A DNA stretch of 52,133 bases from Oscillibacter sp. ER4 (GCF_000765235.1 NZ_JPJG01000054.1:1-52133), one strand, 5' to 3'. Positions 7,028 through 14,063 are shown, counted from the stretch's first letter. A program made the numbers and translations. Notes: generated by a model from the letters alone, not told the origin.

Positions 7028-7104
7028 CCGCCCCCGGCCAAGGTAAGCGGTCAAAATCTTTGACTAATTCCTGAGGCTAACCGCTTGTCGCAGCGCCTCT
7101 TTCT
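7015..7104 (-). ncRNA. Predicted antisense antitoxin RNA (RatA-like)
   Basis: The promoter on the minus strand is a perfect consensus: TTGACA (7138-7133), 16 bp, TATAAT (7116-7111). The transcript would start near 7104 and run into the toxin 3' end. The hairpin TGACCGC/GCGGTCA (7025-7051) is followed on the minus strand by TTTTCTTTT, a likely terminator near 7015. Overlap with the toxin mRNA 3' end would allow type I antitoxin pairing. The RNA ends are predicted, not measured. Confidence 0.65.
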
Positions 7105-7110
7105 ACGCTC

Positions 7111-7138
7111 ATTATAGCAGGTCATACCGCCTTGTCAA
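7111..7138 (-). promoter_or_regulatory. Consensus promoter of the antisense RNA
   Basis: TTGACA, 16-bp spacer, TATAAT on the minus strand, with no coding gene downstream on that strand before the toxin region. Confidence 0.75.
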
Positions 7139-7171
7139 GTCTCGGTTTACACCGAGGCTTTTTCTCTGCGC

Positions 7172-7375
7172 TCAGCGGCCGTTGTCGCGCTCCAGCGTCT
7201 CCGTAATTGCACGGTTGATAAAGGCGTTGACGCTTTCACCCCGCGCCTGTGCGTGGGCTTTCAGCTCCTCCTTGCGGCCCTTTGGAAACGTAACGTTGAC
7301 GCGATCATAGTTTGCCTTGACATATTTATTTACAGCGCGCTGCTGCGCCTTGCTGACCTTGCTCTCCTCGCTCAT
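7172..7375 (-). CDS. Arc/ribbon-helix-helix-type small DNA-binding protein
   Basis: A 67-aa protein with an N-terminal basic region (KVSKAQQRAVNKYVKAN) and an RHH-like core (YDRVNVTFPKGRKEELKAHA, then ESVNAFINRAITETLE). The start used has AAAGGAGG 10 nt upstream; the frame is open further up. It resembles antitoxins and small repressors of integrative elements, but no toxin gene is beside it. Three direct repeats upstream (7455-7534) are likely binding sites. Confidence 0.8.
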   Translation of the reverse strand: MSEESKVSKAQQRAVNKYVKANYDRVNVTFPKGRKEELKAHAQARGESVNAFINRAITETLERDNGR

Positions 7376-7454
7376 GCGGCGGTTTCCTCCTTTGCGGGGG
7401 GCCGCAAAATATCGCGGCACCTCTCCTATTATGGCTAAATTATAGCGCATTATC

Positions 7455-7534
7455 TATTGGTGTCAATATATAATATGTACAAATATATTGATGCAAATAT
7501 GTTTGCTCTGTCAATTGATATTGGTGTAAATATA
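7455..7534. repeat. Three direct repeats upstream of the RHH gene
   Basis: Copies of TATTGRTGYMAATATR begin at 7455, 7486 and 7519, 31 and 33 bp apart, about three helical turns. The third overlaps a plus-strand promoter (TTGATA 7515-7520, 17 bp, TATATT 7538-7543, or TATAAT at 7543-7548) that reads toward the 89-aa gene. The arrangement suggests operators for the RHH protein. The rest of the interval to 7712 is an apparently untranslated leader. Confidence 0.55.
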
Positions 7535-7712
7535 TGCTATATTATAATCACAGCAAGGGAGAAGAGATCAAGCGAAAGCGGACGGGAGTACCGAGAGGGA
7601 AAGCAAGAACGCGACGCAAGAGCCGGGACGGATTTGGAAGTAGCAGCGCAAAGCGCAGACGCCACAAAGCCACCGGCCGCTCGATCTCCACCAGAAAAAG
7701 GAGGAAACAAAC

Positions 7713-7982
7713 ATGAGCACCAACGAAATGGAATGCAAGGCCCGCGAGCTGCGGCAGCTTCAAGCCCTCATCGACGAGGCGACCGCCGAAGCCGAGGCCA
7801 TCAAGGACGCGCTCAAGGCCGCGATGGGCGACGCTGAGAGCGTTCAGGCTGGCGAATACAAAATCACGTGGAAGGCCGTCACGAGCGCGAGAATTGACAC
7901 AGGTGCGCTGCGTAAGGCGCTGCCGGACGTCGCCGCAGCTTTCACCAAGGAAAGCACCGTGCGCCGCTTCTGTGTGGCGTAG
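7713..7982 (+). CDS. Phage/element recombination-associated small protein
   Basis: An 89-aa protein. The first 40 residues form a helix (ELRQLQALIDEATAEAEAIK), then GEYKITWKAVTSARIDTGAL and DVAAAFTKESTVRRFCVA. This is a family often found next to YqaJ-type exonuclease genes in gut Clostridia phages and elements, though no exonuclease is here. AAAGGAGG lies 8 nt before the ATG. A long leader (about 160 nt) precedes it. It ends with TAG. Confidence 0.75.
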   Translation: MSTNEMECKARELRQLQALIDEATAEAEAIKDALKAAMGDAESVQAGEYKITWKAVTSARIDTGALRKALPDVAAAFTKESTVRRFCVA

Positions 7983-8048
7983 AACGCGCCGAGAGCGCAC
8001 AGCGGGTAAATCCCCTCATCCCTCTCCTGCCGACGCGCTGCGAACGTT

Positions 8049-8086
8049 TCGGCGGGCTATGCAAGGCTCCCAATGACGAACACGGG
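8049..8086 (+). repeat. Copy 2 of the 38-bp direct repeat
   Basis: Matches 5503-5540 in the same orientation. Between the copies lie int, the type I toxin locus, the RHH gene and the 89-aa gene (2.5 kb). Confidence 0.6.
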
Positions 8087-8126
8087 CAAAGGACTGCAAC
8101 ACGAATTGTTAAAATCTTGGCAATCT

Positions 8127-8172
8127 CCGCCGAGGTGTGGGCGCATATACGCGCCCCGCTCGGCGGCTTTTT
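8127..8172 (+). terminator. Terminator after the 89-aa gene
   Basis: Outer arms CCGCCGAG and CTCGGCGG, inner GGGCGC/GCGCCC, followed by CTTTTTC. The interval 7983-8294 holds no supported gene. Bases 8205-8260 carry three GGGGAA blocks in a frame reading GEKIGEKGICRGIGK, which could be a relic of an integrase C-terminus. A second hairpin with a T-run (CTTGCAA/TTGCAAG) is at 8262-8288. Confidence 0.65.
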
Positions 8173-8294
8173 CGGCCCTCCGGCGTGCTGATTTTCCCCA
8201 CCGTCGAGCGCGTAGGGGAAAAAATAGGGGAAAAAGGCATTTGCAGGGGAATAGGAAAAGCCTTGCAACCCTTGAGATTGCAAGACTTTTGCTC

Positions 8295-8369
8295 TGGAGG
8301 TGACACCCAGATTTGAACTGGGGAATGAGGGTTTTGCAGACCCTTGCCTTACCACTTGGCTATGTCACC
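8295..8369 (-). tRNA. tRNA-Cys (GCA)
   Basis: Acceptor GGTGACA/TGTCACC, anticodon stem AGGGT/ACCCT with loop CTGCAAA (anticodon GCA), T-loop TTCAAAT, encoded CCA. It is separated from the other tRNAs by a bidirectional terminator at 8376-8404. Its 3' end faces the integrated element. Confidence 0.93.
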
Positions 8370-8375
8370 GTATGG

Positions 8376-8404
8376 AAAAAGGAGCAAAATCATTGCTCCT
8401 TTTT
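8376..8404. terminator. Bidirectional terminator between tRNA-Gly and tRNA-Cys
   Basis: A-run, GGAGCAA (8381-8387), loop AATCA, TTGCTCC (8393-8399), T-run. It would end the tRNA-Val/Asp/Phe/Gly transcript before tRNA-Cys. Confidence 0.75.
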
Positions 8405-8410
8405 CATTTG

Positions 8411-8486
8411 TGGAGCGGGCGACGAGGCTCGAACTCGCTACCTCCACCTTGGCAAGGTGGCGCTCTACCAGATGAGCTACGCCCGC
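8411..8486 (-). tRNA. tRNA-Gly (GCC)
   Basis: Acceptor GCGGGCG/CGCCCGC, anticodon stem CCACC/GGTGG with loop TTGCCAA (GCC), T-loop TTCGAGC, encoded CCA. Confidence 0.95.
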
Positions 8487-8489
8487 GAA

Positions 8490-8566
<77 letters not shown>

Positions 8567-8594
8567 TATCAAGCCGCTATTGCAGCCTGATGAA

Positions 8595-8671
8595 TGGCGA
8601 CCAGGAAGGGGTTCGAACCCTCGACCTCCGGCGTGACAGGCCGGCGTTCTAACCAGCTGAACTACCTGGCC
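8595..8671 (-). tRNA. tRNA-Asp (GTC)
   Basis: Acceptor GGCCAGG/CCTGGTC, anticodon loop CTGTCAC (GTC), T-loop TTCGAAC, encoded CCA. Confidence 0.95.
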
Positions 8672-8678
8672 GAATTTA

Positions 8679-8754
8679 TGGTGGGAACAACAGGGCTCGA
8701 ACCTGTGACCCTCTGCTTGTAAGGCAGATGCTCTCCCAGCTGAGCTATGCTCCC
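8679..8754 (-). tRNA. tRNA-Val (TAC)
   Basis: Acceptor GGGAGCA/TGTTCCC (one GT pair), anticodon loop TTACAAG (TAC), T-loop TTCGAGC, encoded CCA. First gene of the tRNA operon. Confidence 0.95.
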
Positions 8755-8790
8755 CACTCGAAATAATCGCTTCGGCGAACGACAAGGATT

Positions 8791-8819
8791 ATTATACAGA
8801 ATAACCCCTGCCGTGTCAA
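8791..8819 (-). promoter_or_regulatory. Consensus promoter of the tRNA operon
   Basis: TTGACA (8819-8814), 17 bp, TATAAT (8796-8791) on the minus strand, 37 nt before tRNA-Val. A perfect sigma-A match, as expected for stable RNA. Confidence 0.85.
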
Positions 8820-8866
8820 CCTTATTTTTTGATTTTTTCAAAAAATTTTTTGAAAAGGGAAATGCA

Positions 8867-9769
8867 TTACTTTCCCTGCTTTTTCAGATCGGCGATCATG
8901 GCGGTCAGATCCTCTTTTGTAAAGTTCTGCACCCTGTCACAGAACTGGCAGGTGAGTTCAGCAGAGCCCTGCTCGTCCACGATCTTTTCAAGCTCCTTTG
9001 ACCCCAGCGACAGCAGCGCGCGCTCCGTGCGCTCGCGCGAGCAGTAGCAGCGGTATTCGATCGGATCGACGGAGAGGATCTCCATGTCAAAATCAGACAG
9101 CACCGTTTTGAGCAGCACCGCAGGATCAGGATTCTCCTTTAAGAGATTCGTCACGCTGGGAGCTGCGTAGATGCCGCCCTCGACCTTGGTGATGACGTCC
9201 TCGCCCGCGCCGGGGAGGAGCTGGATGAGATAGCCGCCCGCGGTGAGCACGCTGCGGTCGCGGTCGATGAGCACGCCCAGGCCGCAGGCCGACGGCACCT
9301 GCTCGGATTCGACATAGTAGGCGGCCACGTCCTCGGCAATCTCGCCGCCAAGCAGGTCGACCGTGCCGACGTAGGGCTCGCGCATGTTGAGGTCCTTGAT
9401 GACCGTCAGCGTGCCGCTGCGGCCGACGGCGGTGCCGACGTCCAGCTTGCCGTCCTCGCGCAGGGCGAGATCGACGGCGGGGTTCTGCACGTAGCCGCGC
9501 ACATTGCCCTCAGAGTCCGAAACGGTCAGGATGGTGCCGAGCGGGCCGTCGCCCTTGATCTGCATCGTGACGCTTGCGCCGTTATCCTTGAGTGCGTTGC
9601 CCATCATCGAACAGGCCGCGAGCGCGCGGCCAAGCGCCGCCGTGGCGACGGGAGAGGTGTGGTGGATCTGGCGGGCGCGTTCGGTCAGACCGCGCGTGTA
9701 GACCGCGACAGCGTTGACAAAGCCATCTTTCGAGATGGCGCGGACCAGACAGTCCTTCTGTGCTTCCAT
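8867..9769 (-). CDS. hslO: Hsp33 redox-regulated chaperone
   Basis: A 300-aa cytoplasmic holdase that is activated when its zinc-binding cysteines are oxidised. The N-terminal chaperone domain contains GRALAACSMMG and GDGPLGTILTVSD. The C-terminal switch has the CxC (YRCYCSRE) and CxxC (LTCQFCDR) zinc ligands. The start MEAQKD was chosen because GAGGA lies 7 nt upstream; the frame is open further up but overlaps the methyltransferase. It follows that gene by 10 nt and is probably cotranscribed. Confidence 0.95.
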   Translation of the reverse strand: MEAQKDCLVRAISKDGFVNAVAVYTRGLTERARQIHHTSPVATAALGRALAACSMMGNALKDNGASVTMQIKGDGPLGTILTVSDSEGNVRGYVQNPAVDLALREDGKLDVGTAVGRSGTLTVIKDLNMREPYVGTVDLLGGEIAEDVAAYYVESEQVPSACGLGVLIDRDRSVLTAGGYLIQLLPGAGEDVITKVEGGIYAAPSVTNLLKENPDPAVLLKTVLSDFDMEILSVDPIEYRCYCSRERTERALLSLGSKELEKIVDEQGSAELTCQFCDRVQNFTKEDLTAMIADLKKQGK

Positions 9770-9779
9770 ATATGGTTCC

Positions 9780-10523
9780 TCACTTTCTGATACAACTGAA
9801 GTAAATGCGGCCGTCGCGCTCGTTCGCGCGGCGCAGCTTGAGCTCGCCATGCGTGCGGATGGCCGTGAAACCGGCCTCTTCGAGCCACGCGGTCAATTCT
9901 TCGACCGTGTAGGCGCGCTGGTGGTGCTCTTCAAAGTCGCGCTCCCACGCGCCGTCCGGCTGGAGGCGGAAGAGGTCGACCTCGTAGTCGAGCATTTTGA
10001 CGTTTTTGCGGTAGCGCGTGCGCCAGAGGCAGAACACGTCCTCGCGCTCGTCGAGCAGCACCTCGCCGTCGAGTTTTTCCATTTTCGAGACGGCGTGGAT
10101 GTCGAACACCAGCGACCCGCCGGGGGCGATGGTGTCGTGCAGGCGGTTGAATGTGCGCTGCACGTCGCGCGGACGCGTCAAATAGTTGATGCTGTCGAGG
10201 CAGCAGATCGCGGCGTCGACGCTGTCAAGCAGTCGCAGCTGCGGCATCGACTGGCACAAAAGCAGCGGCGGGGAATTGATCGCGGCGAGCTTCTGCTGTG
10301 CCTGCGCGAGCATCTCGGGCGAATAGTCGACGCCCGTGACCGTGTAGCCGCGTCGGGCGAAGAGCACGGTCATCGTACCCGTGCCGCAGGCGAGGTCGAG
10401 CAGCGACTTGACAGGACGCTTTGCGCGCAGAAAGAGCTTTTCGACAAAGCTTGCGCGCTTTTCGTATTCCACGTCCTCGGTCAGCTCGTCGTAGGACGCG
10501 GCGAGAGCTTCGTAGCTGTCCAT
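9780..10523 (-). CDS. Class I SAM-dependent methyltransferase
   Basis: A 247-aa Rossmann methyltransferase: motif I LLDLACGTGTMTVLFARRG (about residue 42), the acidic loop GVDYSPEML, then the CCLDSINYL and APGGSLVFDIH segments. It resembles the "class I SAM-dependent methyltransferase" group common in Clostridia; the substrate cannot be read. GAAGG precedes the ATG. It is paired with hslO downstream and divergent from 10672. Confidence 0.88.
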   Translation of the reverse strand: MDSYEALAASYDELTEDVEYEKRASFVEKLFLRAKRPVKSLLDLACGTGTMTVLFARRGYTVTGVDYSPEMLAQAQQKLAAINSPPLLLCQSMPQLRLLDSVDAAICCLDSINYLTRPRDVQRTFNRLHDTIAPGGSLVFDIHAVSKMEKLDGEVLLDEREDVFCLWRTRYRKNVKMLDYEVDLFRLQPDGAWERDFEEHHQRAYTVEELTAWLEEAGFTAIRTHGELKLRRANERDGRIYFSCIRK

Positions 10524-10671
10524 GCCCGTCGCCTTCCTTTCTGCAAATATCCCATATAGTTTAGCAGAGAGTGCGAAATTAGTAAAGTGCCGCGCCCGCA
10601 TTTTCTCGCGCCGCACCGCTTTGGCCGCAGCGGCATAGACTGCCCCAAATGAAAAAACGGGGAGGAAGCGC

Positions 10672-11097
10672 ATGAAGGAGCATCCGCGTTTGACGCTGGG
10701 AGAAGATTTTGCCCAGGAAAAAAGCTGGCAGTGGGAGGACATCACCGTCCTGACCGCCCGCTTGACGCTGCCGCAGACAAAAGGGGAGAGCCGGCGCGAG
10801 AAGCGCTTCGACCGCTATTACCGCGCACTCGCTGATGCCTATTTTGCCCGCTGCGAGCAGAAATTGCTGCCAGATGCCGCAAAGACCTGCCGCGCGGCGA
10901 TGGCGCGCTCCGCCCCATGGCAGATGACGGCGGTGACGCTTACCTACCGCGTAAGCGCGCAGACGGAGGATGCGGTCGTTTTTACCTTCGAGGTAAATGA
11001 CGGAGAAAGTGTCCTGCGCCGCTGGGAGGAGGGGTGGGAATGCAGCGCGTTCCTGCCGCTTTTTAAAGCGGAACGTGGTTCCGCGCTTGCAACATAA
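10672..11097 (+). CDS. Unknown protein, possibly truncated at its C-terminus
   Basis: A 141-aa soluble protein with a GGGGAGGAAG site before its ATG. A helical first half (REKRFDRYYRALADAYFARC) is followed by beta-strands (AVTLTYRVSAQ, VVFTFEVND, VLRRWEEGWE). This pattern recalls DUF3298-like proteins, in which further C-terminal sequence normally follows. Here it stops in repetitive, hairpin-rich DNA, so the 3' end may have been replaced. Function unknown. Confidence 0.6.
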   Translation: MKEHPRLTLGEDFAQEKSWQWEDITVLTARLTLPQTKGESRREKRFDRYYRALADAYFARCEQKLLPDAAKTCRAAMARSAPWQMTAVTLTYRVSAQTEDAVVFTFEVNDGESVLRRWEEGWECSAFLPLFKAERGSALAT

Positions 11098-11197
11098 GCG
11101 CGCGAGCGCGGTTTTGGGCACCCGGCGGGCGCGGAAGGGGGAGCAGCCCGAAGGGGCTGCGTCTTTGGTTCTCCCGCAGCGTGCGGGAGTGCGCAGT

Positions 11198-11699
11198 AAG
11201 GGGGCCATTCTCTCACGTGAGAGAATGGCCCCCTTGAACCCCCAAGAGAACGCGAGGGGAGTCCCCCTCGACCCCCGACATTGGCAGCCCCAATCTCGAA
11301 GAGCTGCACGCGCTGCGCAATCAGGTGCGGTGTACATGGCTTCGCCATGAATCTTCTGCGATTCGTTACGTCTTGCAACCGCGCCTTACTATCGTGAGGC
11401 GCGAGTGACGGTAGAACGGCGGCAGACTGCTTACCGAATGCGGCATTGCTGGCGCTCGCCGCATTGATTAGCACTCCGGTAGACGGTGATTACTGCGCAC
11501 TTCTACAAGATAGGCAGAGCGGCAGCGGATGATAGGAGCACATCAAGTCGTATAGCAACACCCAACGCGGCAACGCCGCGCGCAGGCAGTTGCATTCCGG
11601 AGGCATAAAAGTCATTCAAGCCCGAGACTGCCAATCAAAAGCCTTTCTCTTGGGGTTCCAAAGGGGCCATTCTCTTTTGCGAAAGAGAATGGCCCCTTT
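11198..11699. repeat. About 500-bp element bounded by matching palindromes (MITE-like)
   Basis: The left end is a perfect 38-bp palindrome (11198-11235; half-site GGGGGCCATTCTCTC). The right end is an 18-bp perfect stem with loop TGCG (11660-11699; half-site GGGGCCATTCTCTTT). Inside the palindromes the flanks are inverted copies too: GAACCCCCAAGAGAA with ATTGGCAG and TCTCG on the left, and the complement of GGAACCCCAAGAGAA with ATTGGCAG and TCTCG on the right. The interior (11300-11625) has further hairpins and no gene I can support. It lies in a 680-bp gap between 11097 and aroQ. Confidence 0.6.
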
Positions 11700-11754
11700 G
11701 CCCCCGCCGCCCGCAGGCGGCATATCCCTCCGCGCTGTGCGCGGAAAATATTGT

Positions 11755-11774
11755 GTTCCTGCTATCGCAGGAAC
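11755..11774 (-). terminator. Terminator-like hairpin after aroQ
   Basis: GTTCCTGC, loop GATA, GCAGGAAC on the minus strand, followed by ACAATATTTT. It lies directly after the aroQ stop. Confidence 0.6.
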
Positions 11775-11775
11775 C

Positions 11776-12216
11776 TTATTTTTCCTCAGGATTGAGCTTT
11801 GCCAGCATATCGATCGCCATAGTATAGCTCTCGAACCCGTGTCCGCGGATCTGGGCGATGCAGGCGGGGGCGGTGACGGACAGGTGGCGGAACTCCTCGC
11901 GCTTCTGGATGTCGGACATGTGGACCTCGACGGCGGGGATGCTGACGGCCTTGAGTGCATCGTGGATGGCGTAGCTGTAATGCGTGTAAGCGCCGGGGTT
12001 GATGACGATGCCGTCGAACGCCGTGTCGGCCTCCTGAATGGCGTCGATGATCGCGCCCTCGTGGTTGGACTGGAAGCACTCCACGGCCACACCGCGGCTC
12101 TGTGCGTGCTCATAGATGCGGGCGCAGAGGGCGGCGTAGTCCTCCTTGCCGTAGATGTCTGGCTCGCGGCGGCCGAGCATGTTCATGTTTGCGCCGTTGA
12201 TGACTAAGATTTTCAT
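11776..12216 (-). CDS. aroQ: Type II 3-dehydroquinate dehydratase
   Basis: A 146-aa enzyme of the shikimate pathway (3-dehydroquinate to 3-dehydroshikimate). Family motifs are NGANMNMLGRREPDIYG, carrying the catalytic Arg and Tyr, QSNHEGAIID, INPGAYTHYSYAI and the C-terminal IRGHG. Full family length. GGAGG lies 8 nt before the ATG. It is 24 nt downstream of the carbonic-anhydrase-like gene and likely cotranscribed with it, although the functions are unrelated. Confidence 0.97.
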   Translation of the reverse strand: MKILVINGANMNMLGRREPDIYGKEDYAALCARIYEHAQSRGVAVECFQSNHEGAIIDAIQEADTAFDGIVINPGAYTHYSYAIHDALKAVSIPAVEVHMSDIQKREEFRHLSVTAPACIAQIRGHGFESYTMAIDMLAKLNPEEK

Positions 12217-12240
12217 ATGAGTATTCCTCCTGTGCTTGCT

Positions 12241-12744
12241 TTACGCCTGTTTGGCGGCGTGGGCGCGGTATTCCTTGCTTTTTTCAAGATAGAGCGCGGC
12301 GTTGGCCAGAATGCTCGCCTTTTCCTTCTCCGTCAGCTCGCGCACGACCTTGGCCGGGGAGCCGAGGATCATCGAGCCGTCCGGCGCGTTCATCTTGCCC
12401 GTGACAAGAGCGCCCGCGCCGATGATGCAGTCGTTGCCGATGACAGCACCGTCGAGCACCGTCGCGCCCATGCCGACGATCACGCGGTCGCCGATGGTCG
12501 CGCCGTGGACGGTGGCGCAGTGGCCGACGGACACATCGTCGCCGATGGTGACCTTGTTGTGGATCAGGGCGAGGTCCTGAATGTTGCAGCGCTTGCCGAT
12601 GCGCACGCTCTGCATCTCGCCGCGGCAAACACTGTTGTACCAGAACGCCGTGCCTTCACCCGCGACGACATCGCCGAGCACCTGCGCGCCCTCCATGATG
12701 AGAATTTTGTCATCGGTGGAAAGACGGTTAAAATTCATAGACAT
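12241..12744 (-). CDS. Gamma-carbonic anhydrase-like / hexapeptide-repeat protein
   Basis: A 167-aa left-handed beta-helix protein with repeated hexapeptides (IGDDVSVGHCATVHGATIGD) and a C-terminal helix. His residues at HNK, GHCATVHGA are in the positions of gamma-carbonic anhydrase zinc ligands (YrdA/PaaY group). It probably forms a trimer that binds a metal; whether it hydrates CO2 or is a transferase cannot be decided. Start MSMNFN, GGAGA 8 nt upstream. Confidence 0.88.
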   Translation of the reverse strand: MSMNFNRLSTDDKILIMEGAQVLGDVVAGEGTAFWYNSVCRGEMQSVRIGKRCNIQDLALIHNKVTIGDDVSVGHCATVHGATIGDRVIVGMGATVLDGAVIGNDCIIGAGALVTGKMNAPDGSMILGSPAKVVRELTEKEKASILANAALYLEKSKEYRAHAAKQA

Positions 12745-12789
12745 GGTTTTTCTCCTTTGTGAGCGGGCAAGCGCCCGCAGTATCATTTT

Positions 12790-14016
12790 TTACAGGGCAA
12801 AGTTGCCGTTGACGAACACGGGAATCTCGCGCCCGTCTTTCGTCGTGCCGATGATGGAAAGGTCAGCGGTGCCAACCATGAAGTCAACATGCGTGTTGGA
12901 ATCATTCAGGCCCGCGGCCTTGAGCTCTTCCTTGCTCATGGCCTCGCCGCCCTTGACGCACTCGGGGTACGCCTCACCGAAGGCGAGGTGGCAGGCCGCG
13001 TTTTCGTCGAAGAGCGTGTTGTAGAAGAGAATCTTCTGGTTTGAAATGGGGCTGTCGTAGGGCACGAGCGCGACCTCGCCGAAGTACGACGCGCCCTCGT
13101 CCTCGGCGATGGCGGCTTTTAGGATGTCCTCGCCCTTTTCCGCGTGCGCCTCGACGATTTTGCCGTCCTTGATGACGAAGTGGAAGTTTTCAATGATGTT
13201 GCCGTTGTGCACGAGCGGCAGGGCTGCGTAAACGACGCCGTCGATGCCGTCTCTGAGCGGGGCGGTGAAGACCTCCTCCGTCGGCATATTGGCGACGAAC
13301 GGAAAGCCTGTGCGGCTGGTGTTGTCGCCGCCGGCCCAGACGTGCGTCTCGGGAAGCTTGATGTTGAGGCTCGTGCCGAGGGAGTTCTGGTAATAGAGCG
13401 AGGTGAAGTGCAGATCGTTGAGCTTTGCGATGCGGCTTTTGAGCAGCGCCACATGCTCATGCCAGCGCGCGACGGCGTCACCCTTGCCGCTGATGCGGAC
13501 GGAGGTGAAGATCGCGTCCCAGAGCTTGTCCATCGCCTCCTGCTCGGGGAGGCCGGGGAAGACCTTCTTCGCCCAGCTCGGAATGGGGACGGATGCGACG
13601 CACCAGGGGCAGGCATTGGACATTACGGCGCTTACGTAAGGCTGGATGGCCGTCTCGCTGCGGCTCGCGCGCGTCAGGCGGTCGGGGTCTACGCCGAGCA
13701 GCGCCTCAGGATCACGGGCGGAGATATTGAGAAATGCTGCGCCCTCGTCAGCATAGCCGTTGAGCATTTCTGCCTGCCAGGCGGGAAAGACGTCGAACAC
13801 GGAGTCATCCGCGCGCAGAAAGCGCTCGCGTTCAAGAAAATCATCCGACCAGCGCATCACGACTTCGCGGCAGCCGACGTTATAGGCAGCGGCGGCGCAC
13901 AGGCGTGCAAAATACGCGCACTCGACCGGGCAGCGGATCACGACGGCCTGGCCCTTCTGCACATTCAGACCGACTTCGATGAGGAGTTTTGCATATTCTC
14001 TGAGCTTTTCTTCCAT
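12790..14016 (-). CDS. M29 family aminopeptidase
   Basis: A 408-aa metallo-aminopeptidase (AmpS/PepS/thermophilic aminopeptidase family). The N-terminal domain starts EEKLREYAKLLIEVG and NVQKGQAVVIRCP. The C-terminal half carries the metal-binding segments NMPTEEVFTAPLRDGIDG, ENFHFVIKDGKIVE, LFDENAACHLAFGEAYPE and NTHVDFMVGT. It acts in cytoplasmic peptide breakdown. GGAGGT lies 6 nt before the ATG, immediately behind a strong hairpin (14035-14063). Confidence 0.95.
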   Translation of the reverse strand: MEEKLREYAKLLIEVGLNVQKGQAVVIRCPVECAYFARLCAAAAYNVGCREVVMRWSDDFLERERFLRADDSVFDVFPAWQAEMLNGYADEGAAFLNISARDPEALLGVDPDRLTRASRSETAIQPYVSAVMSNACPWCVASVPIPSWAKKVFPGLPEQEAMDKLWDAIFTSVRISGKGDAVARWHEHVALLKSRIAKLNDLHFTSLYYQNSLGTSLNIKLPETHVWAGGDNTSRTGFPFVANMPTEEVFTAPLRDGIDGVVYAALPLVHNGNIIENFHFVIKDGKIVEAHAEKGEDILKAAIAEDEGASYFGEVALVPYDSPISNQKILFYNTLFDENAACHLAFGEAYPECVKGGEAMSKEELKAAGLNDSNTHVDFMVGTADLSIIGTTKDGREIPVFVNGNFAL

Positions 14017-14034
14017 GAATGACCTCCAAAAAAG

Positions 14035-14063
14035 AAGGCGGCTGTGCGTGGCACAGCCGCCTT
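14035..14063 (-). terminator. 13-bp hairpin with T-run just ahead of the aminopeptidase ribosome binding site
   Basis: AAGGCGGCTGTGC, 3-nt loop, GCACAGCCGCCTT, then CTTTTTTGGAGG on the minus strand, so the T-run runs into the Shine-Dalgarno. It ends the mgtE transcript, and any transcript starting upstream (TATGAT near 14095 is a possible -10) would have to pass it. It is either a plain terminator or an attenuator. Confidence 0.65.

Noticed and set aside
7455-7534. CRISPR array
   Set aside because: Only three 16-bp AT-rich repeats with 15-17 bp between them; no cas genes; they look like operators.
7534-7716. 60-codon Arg/Lys-rich ORF before the 89-aa gene
   Set aside because: No ribosome binding site, overlaps the next gene's start and its composition reflects noncoding purine-rich sequence; treated as leader.
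8073-8303. ORF of 76 codons beginning MTNTGKG
   Set aside because: Runs through a clear terminator hairpin and lacks a Shine-Dalgarno; its start resemblance to the 46-aa gene comes from the repeated 18-bp core.
2617-8369. Attachment site duplication of tRNA-Cys as the element boundary
   Set aside because: I looked for a second copy of the tRNA-Cys 3' end or other shared core near 2600 and saw none, so the boundaries are left open.
10944-11474. Minus-strand ORF of 176 codons in the repeat region
   Set aside because: Spans palindromes and hairpins and has no recognisable protein pattern; probably chance in GC-rich DNA.
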